From assembly GCF_013408925.1 (NCBI RefSeq), contig NZ_JACCAB010000001.1:2356001-2420000 (forward strand): a stretch of 64,000 bases of DNA. The letters run 5' to 3'. This document shows, one piece after another, positions 19,610 through 28,239 of this stretch (its first letter is position 1; each line of letters starts with the position of its first letter). Made by a program: the position numbers and the translations under genes. The notes beneath the pieces were generated by a model, which saw only the letters and a program-made list of their open reading frames with translations, was not told where the DNA came from and made no database searches. The stretch is from Pedococcus badiiscoriae. GTDB taxonomy: Bacteria; Actinomycetota; Actinomycetes; Actinomycetales; Dermatophilaceae.

Positions 19610-20475
19610 CGGGCTACTGCCTGTTGAAAGAGATTCGAAAATCGTCGTTGTTCGCACGCCATGCCGGCCTCGCGAAGCACCTTGAGCGCGCCCGTCTTGG
19701 AGATGCTGGGATGATGAGCGCGGAGTTCCCCGACGAATTCAAGAACTGCGGAGTCAGACATGGGCTTGCGATCGAAGACCTCGCGATACCGCTTCTCGTG
19801 CGACCAATCGCGCCACCTACCCCGCGCGGCGATGGTGAATGGATCCTCGCCGTCCGACAGACTGAGCCACTGCATGGCGGAGCGAACGTTGAGGCTGGCG
19901 ACTGTGCCCCCGAGCGCCCGCCGCAAGGCCCGGTCGGAGGGGATGCGCACGCTGTCGCAAACCTCTTTAGACCCGCCGAACACCAGTAGGTCAATTGGCG
20001 CCGTCTCCCTAAGCAACCGTTGACTGACGGCCCGTGAGTAAGTCTCGGACAAGACCCAGATCGCTCGCCCACCGGCAGCGATCTCAGCTTGGGGGAGTGC
20101 CCCCCACCAAGCTTGAGCCTCGGGAACAGATGCAGCGACCGAGTCAGCATGGCCGGTGCTGAACGTTGCGGCGTATGCGGGAGCAGGAGTCGAAACATGC
20201 TGAAGTCCGAGACCTGCCGAGGCCACGAACATAATCGGCTCGTAGCCAAGACTCGTGGCCACGAGCCAAAGGGCACGCACCTGACTCCACGTCTCGCCGC
20301 CGTACAGGTCGATGAGGGGGCGTCGCAGCGTTGCTCGCGCGAGCGCCTCCTGCCACACCCGGGCTCGAACCTGAACCTGTCCCGTGGGAAGATTGCGGAC
20401 CATCAATTCGGAAGGTGGGGTCGCCGACTTCCTGTCAGTGCACGTGACGATGATCGTCAGTTTCTCTCGCGACAT
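19606..20475 (-). CDS. dpdC: DpdC-like protein (YaaA/DUF6884-like fold)
   Basis: 289 residues and the first gene of the leftward operon. The N-terminus [14 protein letters not shown] and the later ASAGLGL and YAATFSTG segments resemble YaaA/DUF6884-like proteins. In characterised Dpd systems DpdC acts after insertion, converting preQ0 in DNA to the 7-amido form. This gene sits where dpdC would be expected, between the transglycosylase genes and the preQ0 genes, so I assign it as DpdC-like. The similarity is by motif and context only. If wrong, it would still be a base-modification accessory protein. Its promoter must lie in the 107 bases shared with queC. Confidence 0.6.
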   Translation of the reverse strand: MSREKLTIIVTCTDRKSATPPSELMVRNLPTGQVQVRARVWQEALARATLRRPLIDLYGGETWSQVRALWLVATSLGYEPIMFVASAGLGLQHVSTPAPAYAATFSTGHADSVAASVPEAQAWWGALPQAEIAAGGRAIWVLSETYSRAVSQRLLRETAPIDLLVFGGSKEVCDSVRIPSDRALRRALGGTVASLNVRSAMQWLSLSDGEDPFTIAARGRWRDWSHEKRYREVFDRKPMSDSAVLEFVGELRAHHPSISKTGALKVLREAGMACEQRRFSNLFQQAVAR

Positions 20476-20582
20476 GGCCTCATAAGCTCCGAAACTACGT
20501 GTTTGTTCGAGCTACTCTATCGTGTAGTTTCGACGGTGTGAGGGCGACCGGCCAGATCGACCGAGGGAAGAGGGTGTTGGAC
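20476..20582. promoter_or_regulatory. Divergent promoter region with inverted repeat
   Basis: These 107 bases separate the starts of the leftward dpd operon and the rightward preQ0 operon. A perfect 9-base inverted repeat, CGAAACTAC at 20490-20498 and GTAGTTTCG at 20524-20532, is spaced by 25 bases. The AT-rich spacer is the obvious place for both promoters. This arrangement suits one regulator controlling substrate synthesis and DNA modification together. No regulator gene lies beside it. Confidence 0.55.
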
Positions 20583-21281
20583 ATGACGCGGAAGGCCATC
20601 GTCCTGCTGAGCGGGGGCCTGGACTCGACCACTGTGCTCGCGATCGCGAAGGACCAGGGTTTCGAGCCGTACGCCCTGAGCTTCCGTTATGGCCAGCGCC
20701 ACGCGATCGAGCTAGCCGCAGCGCAGCGCGTCGCTGAGGCCGCAGGGGTCGAGCGACACGTGGTGTGCGACATAGACCTGCGTGTGTTTGGCGGGTCCGC
20801 TTTGACCGCGGACGTCGAGGTGCCGAAACACGACTCGGCAGATGAGATTGGCGACGACGAGATCCCGATCACTTATGTGCCGGCTCGCAACACCGTGTTC
20901 CTCTCGTTCGCGCTGGCCTACGCCGAGGTCGTGGGAGCTACTGACATCTTCATCGGCGTCAACGCCCTGGACTACTCCGGGTACCCCGACTGCCGCCCCG
21001 AGTTCATCGCGGCCTACGAGCGGATGGCGAACCTCGCGACCCGTGCTGGGGTGGAGGGCAACGAACTGAAGATCCACGCCCCGTTGATTGACTGCACCAA
21101 GGCCCAGACCGTCGAGATTGGTGTGCGGCTCGGAGTTGACTACTCGCTGACCTCCTCGTGCTACGACCCGGACGACCGCGGCCGCCCGTGCGGCCACTGC
21201 GACTCCTGCCTGCTCCGCCTCAAGGGTTTCGCGGAGGCGGGCCTTAGCGATCCCCTCGAGTACCAGGGCGCGCCGGCGTGA
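20583..21281 (+). CDS. queC: QueC, 7-cyano-7-deazaguanine (preQ0) synthase
   Basis: 232 residues from the ATG at 20583; a reading from 20499 would cross the operator-like region and lacks family support. QueC uses ATP and ammonia to turn 7-carboxy-7-deazaguanine into preQ0. The PP-loop SGGLDSTT is at residues 10-17. The C-terminal zinc site is complete: [19 protein letters not shown] has the four cysteines. It is the first gene of the rightward operon and overlaps queE as GTGA. It delivers the base that DpdA inserts into DNA. Confidence 0.95.
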   Translation: MTRKAIVLLSGGLDSTTVLAIAKDQGFEPYALSFRYGQRHAIELAAAQRVAEAAGVERHVVCDIDLRVFGGSALTADVEVPKHDSADEIGDDEIPITYVPARNTVFLSFALAYAEVVGATDIFIGVNALDYSGYPDCRPEFIAAYERMANLATRAGVEGNELKIHAPLIDCTKAQTVEIGVRLGVDYSLTSSCYDPDDRGRPCGHCDSCLLRLKGFAEAGLSDPLEYQGAPA

Positions 21282-21913
21282 CTTACAAGGTCAAGGAGAT
21301 CTTCTACACGCTCCAGGGCGAGGGCACGCACGCCGGGCGGCCGGCGGTTTTTTGTCGGTTCAGTTCCTGCAACCTCTGGACCGGCCGGGAGGCCGACCGT
21401 GAACGAGCGATCTGCAAGTTCTGCGACACCGACTTCGTTGGCACTGATGGTGAGGGCGGCGGCAAGTTCGCTGATGCAAATGCGCTGGCCGAGGCCATCG
21501 CCGCGAAGTGGCCGGTGAACGGCGGCGGGCGCCCGATGGTCGTGTGTACGGGCGGCGAGCCCCTTTTGCAGTTGGACGCGGCCGCCATCGCGGCCCTCCA
21601 TGAACGCGACTTCTACGTTGCCGTCGAGACGAACGGGACAGTGGCACCGCCCCCGGGTATCGACTGGCTCTGTGTCAGTCCCAAGATTGGTTCCGACCTC
21701 ATCGTCCACAAGGGACACGAACTCAAGTTCGTCGTCCCCCAGGGTGGTGTTGACCCGACGACGTTCGAACACCTGGACTTCGAGAGCTTCCGCGTGCAGC
21801 CGATGGACGGCCCGGACGCGGCCACGAACACCGAGCTGGCAGTGAAGTTCTGTCTTGATCATCCGCTCTGGCATCTGAGTCTGCAGACGCACAAACACCT
21901 AGGAATTCCGTGA
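21278..21913 (+). CDS. queE: QueE, 7-carboxy-7-deazaguanine synthase (radical SAM)
   Basis: 211 residues from a GTG overlapping the queC stop. It is a radical SAM enzyme that contracts the ring of 6-carboxytetrahydropterin to 7-carboxy-7-deazaguanine. The iron-sulphur cysteines are spaced CX14CX2C (CNLW to CKFC), a known QueE variant rather than the common CX3CX2C. TGGEPLLQ is the SAM-binding GGE motif. The gene overlaps queD as GTGA. It acts in the cytoplasm as the third step from GTP to preQ0. Confidence 0.95.
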   Translation: MTYKVKEIFYTLQGEGTHAGRPAVFCRFSSCNLWTGREADRERAICKFCDTDFVGTDGEGGGKFADANALAEAIAAKWPVNGGGRPMVVCTGGEPLLQLDAAAIAALHERDFYVAVETNGTVAPPPGIDWLCVSPKIGSDLIVHKGHELKFVVPQGGVDPTTFEHLDFESFRVQPMDGPDAATNTELAVKFCLDHPLWHLSLQTHKHLGIP

Positions 21914-22278
21914 CCCACACCGCCGAGATCTACCGGGAGTTCACCTTTGAGGCGGCTCACCGGCTGCCAAATGTGCCTGAGGGTCACAAGTGCGCCCGAC
22001 TTCACGGACACTCGTATCGCGTCGAGGTCCACGTGTCCGGGCCAGTGGGGGACGGTACCGGCTGGGTTCAGGACTTCGGCGATCTGAAGGTTGCCTTTAA
22101 GCCCCTCGAGGACCAACTCGACCACCACTTCCTCAATGAGGTCGTGGGCCTCGAGAACCCGACCAGCGAGGTGCTGGCCAAGTGGATCTGGGATCGTCTG
22201 AGCGTGGAACTTCCAAACCTCACGGAGGTACGGGTTCGCGAAACCTGCACCTCTGGCTGCATCTACCGCGGGGAGTAG
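21910..22278 (+). CDS. queD: QueD, 6-carboxytetrahydropterin synthase
   Basis: 122 residues from a GTG overlapping the queE stop as GTGA. It converts dihydroneopterin triphosphate to 6-carboxy-5,6,7,8-tetrahydropterin. The zinc ligands are the histidine in FEAAHRLP and the HGH pair in CARLHGHSY; the nearby cysteine (HKCARL) is the catalytic residue of the family. The aspartate-rich segment WVQDFGDLK and the C-terminal ETCTSGCIY are also typical. Four bases separate it from folE2. Confidence 0.94.
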   Translation: MTHTAEIYREFTFEAAHRLPNVPEGHKCARLHGHSYRVEVHVSGPVGDGTGWVQDFGDLKVAFKPLEDQLDHHFLNEVVGLENPTSEVLAKWIWDRLSVELPNLTEVRVRETCTSGCIYRGE

Positions 22279-22282
22279 TCAG

Positions 22283-23062
22283 GTGGCGCTGCCGGACATT
22301 CAGGATCAGGTGGACGAGCGCGGAATCGAGCTCGATCGCGTCGGCATCGCCGGGGTGCAATATCCGGTCCGCTTCAACGACGGCTCGAGCAAGCACGCTG
22401 GAATTGCCACTTTCGACGTGACCGTGACACTGCCGGCGGAGCGCCGCGGCACACACATGAGCCGGATGGTTGAGATCGTCCATGACGAACTCCAGGATTT
22501 GGAACCCGAACGGCTTCCCCAGGCTCTCAAGGTCGCAGCCGACCGTCTCGACGTCGACAGGGTCCAGGTCGACATCGCGCTGCCGATGGCGTTCTTGGTC
22601 CAGGCTCCGGCGTCGGGGAAGGAAGCGTGGCAGGTCTGCGACGTGGAGTTTGAGGCGCGGTTGACCGCCGGCGCCGCCGAACTCGCCGTCACCGTAGGTA
22701 CGGATGTCACGAGCCTCTGCCCCTGTAGCAAAGCCATCAGCGACTATGGCGCCCACAACCAGCGCAGTCGGGTGCGTCTAAAGACCATCGGGCAGGACGA
22801 GGACGTCTACCCCTTGGACGTCGCCACCGCGTTCGCCATGATCCGTGCCGTTGGTTCAAGCCCGGTGTTCCCGCTGATCAAGCGGCCGGACGAGCGTGTT
22901 GTCACAATGGATGCCCACGACCGACCTGCCTTCGTGGAGGACATGGCGCGTGACCTCTCTCAAGCATGCCGCGAGCGCCGTGTCGCCCATTCGTTGAGCG
23001 TGCGCAACTTCGAGAGCATCCACAGTCACGACGCAGTCGCCTCGGTTGCTTGGCATTGGTGA
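22283..23062 (+). CDS. folE2: GTP cyclohydrolase FolE2
   Basis: 259 residues, GTG start 4 bases after queD. It is a type IB GTP cyclohydrolase (FolE2/MptA family) that opens GTP to dihydroneopterin triphosphate, the entry to 7-deazaguanine synthesis. The motif TSLCPCSKAIS carries the active-site cysteine and HSHD near the C-terminus carries the metal or catalytic histidines. FolE2 enzymes are metal-flexible and often used where zinc is limiting. With queC, queE and queD it gives the island its own complete GTP-to-preQ0 route, independent of host folate genes. It ends convergent to the HNH gene 61 bases away. Confidence 0.93.
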   Translation: MALPDIQDQVDERGIELDRVGIAGVQYPVRFNDGSSKHAGIATFDVTVTLPAERRGTHMSRMVEIVHDELQDLEPERLPQALKVAADRLDVDRVQVDIALPMAFLVQAPASGKEAWQVCDVEFEARLTAGAAELAVTVGTDVTSLCPCSKAISDYGAHNQRSRVRLKTIGQDEDVYPLDVATAFAMIRAVGSSPVFPLIKRPDERVVTMDAHDRPAFVEDMARDLSQACRERRVAHSLSVRNFESIHSHDAVASVAWHW

Positions 23063-23123
23063 CTGAGATCAGAGACCGGCGATGCCAAGCCCGGTGCGAT
23101 GCCGCCATACCTAAAGCGGGGGT

Positions 23124-23996
23124 CTATGCGGTCAGCTCGCTCGCGATGCACTCGTAACAGGTCGGTACGGCCGTCCATGGCACCCGCCAAATCGCTCTGT
23201 CCGGAAAGGTCAGGGTCAACTCGGTGGCGTCAACTCCGCAGTCACACCTCGAGCATCTGCGCCCGCCGACCGCGACGGCAGAATAGAAGATCGAGAAGAC
23301 TAATGCACGGTCGCGACTGAAACCCGCAGCCGCCATCACCGAGAGCGACTCAAGGTCTCTCCTGAAGTACGACTTACCCTGATTGCAGAGGCCGCACAGG
23401 ATTTGAAGATTGGAGCTTCGAGTTACGCCCCACCCATGCCTTGGGATCACATGGTCGACCTCCAAACGGGTGGATCGACGTGACGTCGACTTCACGGGGT
23501 CATTCGTTCTCAACGGATGGAGGGACTCCGCCAAATGCAATTCCAGATCCCAACAAGTCTGGAGTTGGGTCGGGGATAGATCGTGTCGGGTAAAGTGGAA
23601 TCCGCAGGTCTGACAACGCAGGGAATCTCCAATGCTCCTTCGATATGAGCGAAGCACTCCGCGTTCTGACGCCTCAGTCAGCGGCGCAGTGCGTGCAGCA
23701 GTCCCGTACCCCTCGTGAAGTTGAACTCTCAAGGTCGCGATCTCTCGGTCTGGAAACGCTGCCGAGATTCCAAGATCTTGGACATAAGACCGCAGACGAT
23801 CTTCAACCTCTTGCACGCCGAACATGCCTGGAGCTCGTCGAATATCGGCAAACTCATCCGCAGTCAGGATCCGTGCCTCGAGAATTCGATTTAGGATCTG
23901 TCCAATCCCGGTTGAGATCGTTCGAAATTGTTCCTCGGAAAGTGTCGATTCTGCCAGTGACAGCCAGTCATTCAAGTGGAGCAGCGACTCGGCCAT
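23124..23996 (-). CDS. HNH endonuclease next to a DGQHR protein
   Basis: 290 residues. The HNH core is clear: LEVDHVIPRHGWG (residues 179-190), an asparagine in SSNLQILCGLCNQGK, and zinc-binding cysteine pairs at residues 128/131 and 201/204. A further C-terminal set (CSRCDCG and CYEC) suggests a second zinc site. The N-terminal 110 residues are helical and unassigned. It begins 2 bases after the stop of the DGQHR gene upstream, so the pair is co-transcribed. HNH proteins often cut DNA in restriction systems. A role sensing 7-deazaguanine state is a guess from location. Confidence 0.85.
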   Translation of the reverse strand: MAESLLHLNDWLSLAESTLSEEQFRTISTGIGQILNRILEARILTADEFADIRRAPGMFGVQEVEDRLRSYVQDLGISAAFPDREIATLRVQLHEGYGTAARTAPLTEASERGVLRSYRRSIGDSLRCQTCGFHFTRHDLSPTQLQTCWDLELHLAESLHPLRTNDPVKSTSRRSTRLEVDHVIPRHGWGVTRSSNLQILCGLCNQGKSYFRRDLESLSVMAAAGFSRDRALVFSIFYSAVAVGGRRCSRCDCGVDATELTLTFPDRAIWRVPWTAVPTCYECIASELTA

Positions 23997-23998
23997 GA

Positions 23999-25561
23999 CT
24001 AACTGTCTGTGACTTCGAACACGTTCTTGTTGCGTGCCGTGTATCTCTCGCCGTCTTGAACCTTCTGGAAGGCCTCGCGCAGTTCGCTGTAGAGATAATC
24101 CTGTCCAGTTGAGTCGTCAAGGCTGGATACCCATGCGTTCTCGAAAAGTCGCACGGGAACCCCTGTTTCCAGGAACCACTCACGGACCATTTGTCGGAAA
24201 TCGTCCAGGTCAGCAGGGAGCACTACCTCTCCTGCCTGGCGTGCCAACTCGTCATCGGCGAGTTGCTCACCCAGCGCGCGCACAAGACCAGGGCGCATGC
24301 GGTAGACGTCGTCGACTCGGCGAAGCGCCTCTTCAATAAACAGCCTTTGGAAGAGGCGCAGCGTGACAGCTTTCGTGAGGTTGGTCTGTTCTGCATGCCA
24401 GAGCGGGCCGCTGCGGGACTTCGCGTTGTAGTGGCGCCGCACCTCGTCCCAGAATGCGAACCAGTACTGCCTCCAGTGACCGTCCGTCCAGGAGTCCCAT
24501 GCGACGCGGTCAGCGAATGTGGGTCGCACGAACTTGTCGTAAAATTCGTCATCGCTCCGCCAGGCCCGGCCCCCCCTTCCGCCCTCGATCAACTGGCGGA
24601 TAGTCGCGTCGGGAATATAGCCACCCGCGGATTCCATCCCCTCAAGGCGGACCCTGACCAATCCATAAAAAGGTGAAGCGGTGTCTCGCGCAGCGATCAC
24701 CGCAGCGATTCGTTCTTCTACGCGGGCGCCGGTTCGGTCGAGTTGCCCGCGAATGGCGGCCTGCTCGCCCGGAGTGAGTGAACTGCCGAAGATATCTGTC
24801 AGGAGCGACGAGTCGACCTTTTGGGCTTTCTCGTTGATGATTACAAATTGATAGATCTGCTCCATCCATGGGCTGTTGGGGATGGCGACCACGGGCAGAA
24901 TGACTTCGTTAGTTGCATGCGCCGCACCGTATAGGCGGTGTTGTCCATCTACAACGAGTCCGGGGCGACACAACTGTTCGAGCGACTGCAGCAAGTCGAC
25001 TTTTTCGTCCTCGCCGAGATCCAGGTTTGCCGCTAAGAAGGCTGCCGGATCGTTAGCGAGCCAGCCAATCTGACAGAGACTTTCCAAGACATAGTTGTGG
25101 CCAAAGTCGGCTTCGGGATTCGCTAGGAATGCGGCGAATGCCTCCAGTTCGGCTTCGTCTAGCCTGCCGCTCATGCGATCAACGACAACGGCCGCGCACT
25201 TCGACAACTGAGTGTCTAGGTCGTCCGAAGAATGGAACGGTCGTTCATACTGGAGTGAGATCTGACCACCCTCGACCTGGGGCTCACCGAACAGTGCGAC
25301 GGTGATGGCCGTTGGTCCGACCAAGTACTTCTTGGGCTGATCGGTGCGAGGTGTCGACGCTTGTTCCCAGAAGGCGGTGACCTCTTGCTTCCTGGACTCG
25401 GCGATCCATCGCTGGTAAAGCATGCGAACACGCCAACCCTTGCGGGGGATACCCACCCAGCCATCCAACTCCTTCGCAGGCGCTGCGAACATCAGCAAGC
25501 GGTCGTCGTCGCTGGCGTCGTCGCTAAACTGGTGGAAGTCGATCACTTGGTAGCTGTGCAA
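23999..25561 (-). CDS. Divergent DGQHR-domain protein (third DpdB/DndB-like)
   Basis: 520 residues from a TTG at 25561, chosen because GGGAGG lies 9 bases upstream. The canonical signature DGQHR is at residues 205-209 (LVVDGQHRLYGA). It is longer than the two DpdB copies and shares little with them outside the signature, so it is not a simple duplicate. The family includes DndB, which represses or tunes phosphorothioate modification, and DpdB. Paired with the HNH gene, it could form a separate two-gene module or an add-on to Dpd. It faces the preQ0 operon tail to tail. Confidence 0.8.
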   Translation of the reverse strand: MHSYQVIDFHQFSDDASDDDRLLMFAAPAKELDGWVGIPRKGWRVRMLYQRWIAESRKQEVTAFWEQASTPRTDQPKKYLVGPTAITVALFGEPQVEGGQISLQYERPFHSSDDLDTQLSKCAAVVVDRMSGRLDEAELEAFAAFLANPEADFGHNYVLESLCQIGWLANDPAAFLAANLDLGEDEKVDLLQSLEQLCRPGLVVDGQHRLYGAAHATNEVILPVVAIPNSPWMEQIYQFVIINEKAQKVDSSLLTDIFGSSLTPGEQAAIRGQLDRTGARVEERIAAVIAARDTASPFYGLVRVRLEGMESAGGYIPDATIRQLIEGGRGGRAWRSDDEFYDKFVRPTFADRVAWDSWTDGHWRQYWFAFWDEVRRHYNAKSRSGPLWHAEQTNLTKAVTLRLFQRLFIEEALRRVDDVYRMRPGLVRALGEQLADDELARQAGEVVLPADLDDFRQMVREWFLETGVPVRLFENAWVSSLDDSTGQDYLYSELREAFQKVQDGERYTARNKNVFEVTDS

Positions 25562-25884
25562 AGTCTTTTTCCTCCCGGGCGCCTGATGAACGAGCGATCA
25601 GACTAGCGCGCGCTTTGCGGTTACTAAATTGACTCGACGGATCACGTCAGGCGCCGGGCGGTGGGGATGATGGTGGCCCAAGCGGACTGCTGCCCTTCGA
25701 CCGGGCCCCGACGTGGCCGTTGGCTATGACGGGTGCCGCACCGAGCGCTCGGTCAGCGCCCGGCGACTCAAGCGAACTCGAAGATGCAGGCAGGGAGGTC
25801 GGCAACTGCCACACGCTCTGGCTAGGGCGACTCGCTGCCGCTCGTCGCCTGGTTCGGCACGGACGTGCCGCGGCGCTCGACTCA
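25562..25884. other. Intergenic region upstream of DGQHR gene
   Basis: About 320 bases without a convincing gene. It holds the GGGAGG ribosome site of the DGQHR gene near 25571-25576 and a relatively AT-rich stretch (around 25610-25640) that probably contains its promoter. Short frames on the plus strand look non-coding. Confidence 0.4.
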
Positions 25885-26277
25885 TCAGCGGGTCGCTTCT
25901 GAGTGGCCCGCGCTGCCCGCGCGGATGAAAAGGTTGGCCGCGTAGCTGCGTCGGGCCGGGTAGCCGGCGGCGACGAGCTCGGCGGTGATTCGGTGCCCGT
26001 GGCGGATGTTGGAGCTGTGCACCCAGACCACCCCGACCGGTTGCCGGTTGCCTATCGCGGCGAGGTTGACGAGGTGCTGGACCACTGGCTGGGCGGTGTC
26101 ATCACCGGTCAGGTCGTAGTCGAGCCAGAGCTCGTCGAGGAGTTGGCCTGAAAGGCTGTCCAAGAGTGCGATTGCGTCGGCAGAGGTGCGGGCAACGTAG
26201 TTGGCGCGTCCGTCCTTGAAGTCGCGGGTGTCGTCGAGGAGCAGGATGAGTGGGCGGTTTCCGACCTCGGGACTCAC
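25885..26277 (-). CDS. Receiver-like protein of the cREC type
   Basis: 130 residues from a GTG at 26277, placed just before the conserved first strand (NRPLILLLDDTRDF). The pattern of acidic pair LLDDTR, ARTSADAIALL, LWLDYDLTGDD and VWVHSSN matches the cyclic-phosphate-processing receiver (cREC) family, a receiver-domain derivative linked to RNA-end or phosphate processing. No output domain is attached. It follows a 148-residue unknown gene on the same strand 58 bases away, and the DGQHR-HNH pair lies beyond it. A longer frame upstream has skewed composition and is not credible. Function is inferred from motif pattern only. Confidence 0.65.
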   Translation of the reverse strand: MSPEVGNRPLILLLDDTRDFKDGRANYVARTSADAIALLDSLSGQLLDELWLDYDLTGDDTAQPVVQHLVNLAAIGNRQPVGVVWVHSSNIRHGHRITAELVAAGYPARRSYAANLFIRAGSAGHSEATR

Positions 26278-26335
26278 GGCGCGTCCGGCTTTGCCAGGCC
26301 CGCGACGATCCGGACAGAAGGGGGTGCCAGGGGCC

Positions 26336-26782
26336 TCATCGCTGGTCGATCGGGTGGGCCGAGCCGGTGCGCATGTTGACGATGGCGAGCACCGACTCAC
26401 CCTGCCACAAGAGCCGGAACTGGGGTTCGGGGACCGGCCCCGCGCCTCCGTCAATATCCACGCAAATCCATGCGGCGTCGCTTGCGAGAAGCCGGAACTC
26501 TTCATGCACCCGCACCGGCGCCCCCAGGACAACGAACGAAGTAAGGGGCGCGTGGTGCCACAGACCCGGGCGCACGGAGTCGTCAAGGTACGCGACGGTC
26601 GCAGACCAGTTCCCCACGGCGGTGATGATCCCGTCGCGCCACCCCCATGGGGCGCGTCCCGCGATTCCCGCCTGGATCCAATGGACGTTGTGGCCCGCCG
26701 CGTAGCTCTGGCAAGGACTGCCCGAACAGGCGTTTGAACGGTCGCTGGCTCCCTCGTCCGGAGCGGTGATCATTGACGACAT
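26336..26782 (-). CDS. Hypothetical protein
   Basis: 148 residues from the ATG at 26782, preceded by GGGGAG 6 bases upstream. I do not recognise the family. The protein is tryptophan-rich (HNVHWIQ, GRAPWGWRDG, AAWICVD) and mixed alpha/beta by eye, with no signal peptide or membrane segment. It is followed by the cREC-like gene on the same strand, so the two probably form an operon. Confidence 0.6.
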   Translation of the reverse strand: MSSMITAPDEGASDRSNACSGSPCQSYAAGHNVHWIQAGIAGRAPWGWRDGIITAVGNWSATVAYLDDSVRPGLWHHAPLTSFVVLGAPVRVHEEFRLLASDAAWICVDIDGGAGPVPEPQFRLLWQGESVLAIVNMRTGSAHPIDQR

Positions 26783-27437
26783 GGTCTTCTCCCCATTCCA
26801 GGACACGACAGCGGCACGAGCCACTGAAGCCCCACTTGGCCGCGCCCGGTGACGACGGTCCAGGTCTTCTTCGGAGGGCACCGTGTCGGGTGACGCGGTT
26901 GCCGCCAACCCACGTCCGAAGGCGTGCGGGCTGGACTCTTGACCCGCCATTAAGACTACGGCCCTCCACCGACAAAGACCCTCGATGTCGCCCCGAGCTC
27001 TCTGACCTGGCGCAGTTGGCAGCACAGGCACATCAGCTCATGAGCGACGAACGCTGGACGACGGACATGCCGGAGATCGAGGCGGCGGAGGAACTCACCG
27101 CGAGGCGGCCGACCTTGCTCGGCGGCTACGCGACTTCTCGTTGCGGCTCGGCGACCTCGTGTCGGGTTAGCGGCAGCGTGCGGCAGTCATCGCCGTGTCG
27201 GTGAGACAGTGATGCGTTCAGAGCGGAAGTCAGTCACTCGACATGGAAGTGCCTCGCGCAGGCACCGTTGAGGCTGGTCATGCGCCGCGTGATCCGGCGG
27301 CGGGTGCAACCGCATGGCATTTGGATCGTTCCCGTCCCCCGGTAGCGGTCGGTCCACAGTCGCCAAACGACCCGGCGTGGCAGCTGCTCCGTCCGTGGTG
27401 GCCGGCAACGCGCCCCGTCACTAGCGCACGGATCCGG
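26783..27437. other. Gap with a possible frameshifted gene remnant
   Basis: No intact gene is convincing here. On the plus strand at about 26995-27158 there is a coding-like run: LSDLAQLAAQAHQLMSDE in one frame, then EAADLARRLRDFSLRLGD in another before a stop. This looks like one short helical protein broken by a frameshift. The rest shows no feature I can support. Confidence 0.3.
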
Positions 27438-27764
27438 TCAAACACTGGAGACGCCTGCGGGATCCGGGCCGATGGCCCGCGTGATGACTCCACCGTGGAC
27501 GGTTGCCACGCTGAGGAACCGGAACCATTCGTCGCCGCTACGGCCGGCGACACCATCGAAGCCCGCCAGGAGCTCCCGGTAGTCGCCGCCCAGCAGGAGC
27601 GCCTTCAGTTGGTCTTCGCCAGTAGAACTGCCCATTCTCGTCTCGACCACTGCGCCCAGGATGGCGCTCAGTGCGCCCTTGGCTCCTGCCGCCTCTTCCT
27701 CACCCATCGCAACGACCGAGTCGATCGAATCCTCGTGGCCGAAGGCCCACCTCAGCTCAATCAT
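27438..27764 (-). CDS. Hypothetical protein
   Basis: 108 residues, not recognised. The ATG at 27764 overlaps the stop of the 49-codon gene upstream as ATGA. Codon choice is strongly GC-ending, as in real genes of this DNA. The sequence is acidic at the start (AFGHEDSIDS) and contains LLLGGDYRELLAGFDG; no motif assigns it. It is the last gene of a coupled run of small genes starting at 28587. Confidence 0.55.
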   Translation of the reverse strand: MIELRWAFGHEDSIDSVVAMGEEEAAGAKGALSAILGAVVETRMGSSTGEDQLKALLLGGDYRELLAGFDGVAGRSGDEWFRFLSVATVHGGVITRAIGPDPAGVSSV

Positions 27765-27910
27765 CCTGACCCCGCTCGTCCGCGCCATGATGGCAGCACG
27801 GTCCGACAAGGCTGACCGGCCTGCCATGCGGTTCGACCAGGTGCCTCCAGGACAGCGCCTGCGGCCGCAGCGCCTCCGAGGGCCGCGCGGACCAGCAGGT
27901 GACGACTCAT
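27761..27910 (-). CDS. Very small coupled gene
   Basis: 49 codons starting MSRHLLVRAALGG. The start overlaps the upstream stop and the stop overlaps the downstream start, both as ATGA. Alone it would not be credible; the double overlap is the evidence that it is translated. The N-terminal 22 residues are alanine-rich and could form one hydrophobic helix or a signal sequence. No family is recognised. Confidence 0.4.
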   Translation of the reverse strand: MSRHLLVRAALGGAAAAGAVLEAPGRTAWQAGQPCRTVLPSWRGRAGSG

Positions 27911-28221
27911 CCCCGGCCCAAGCCCCTACCCGCGGCGCTCGCAGCCGCGCCGAACGCAGCGTCCAACAGCAAGAACACGACAGGGCCAAGAGGGACCTGG
28001 GCCACGACATCTTGCAATTGCCACACTCCGCGAGGGCTGACCAGAACCGGCTTGGAGTGTCGCTCGCTCAACGAGCCCGCCTCCAGGTCGATGTCCACCC
28101 GGAACGGACGACCATCGTTGGGGCGCACCGGGATCGGGTCTGAGGCTCGGCACCGATCCGGCGCAGCGCACTGATGGCGAAGCGCGTCCATGGCCGTTCG
28201 AAAGTAGGCCTCGATGACCAT
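27907..28221 (-). CDS. Hypothetical protein
   Basis: 104 residues with good GC-ending codons, starting MVIEAYFRTAMDALRHQ. The middle (NDGRPFRVDIDLEAG) looks like a small beta domain, and the C-terminus (PVVFLLLDAAFGAAASAAG) is hydrophobic enough to insert in a membrane. Not recognised. It is 18 bases downstream of the membrane-protein gene and couples to the 49-codon gene by ATGA. Confidence 0.5.
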   Translation of the reverse strand: MVIEAYFRTAMDALRHQCAAPDRCRASDPIPVRPNDGRPFRVDIDLEAGSLSERHSKPVLVSPRGVWQLQDVVAQVPLGPVVFLLLDAAFGAAASAAGRGLGRG

Positions 28222-28239
28222 GTGGGGTGTCGCTTCCTG

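Noticed and set aside
27920..28010. Plus-strand similarity to the C-terminal tail of the 295-residue module protein (AERSVQQQEHDRAKR versus AERRAQQQEQARAKR)
   Set aside because: Only about 25 residues match, with no start or upstream homology, and the minus strand has a coupled gene set with better coding signs. It may be a relic, but I cannot support it.
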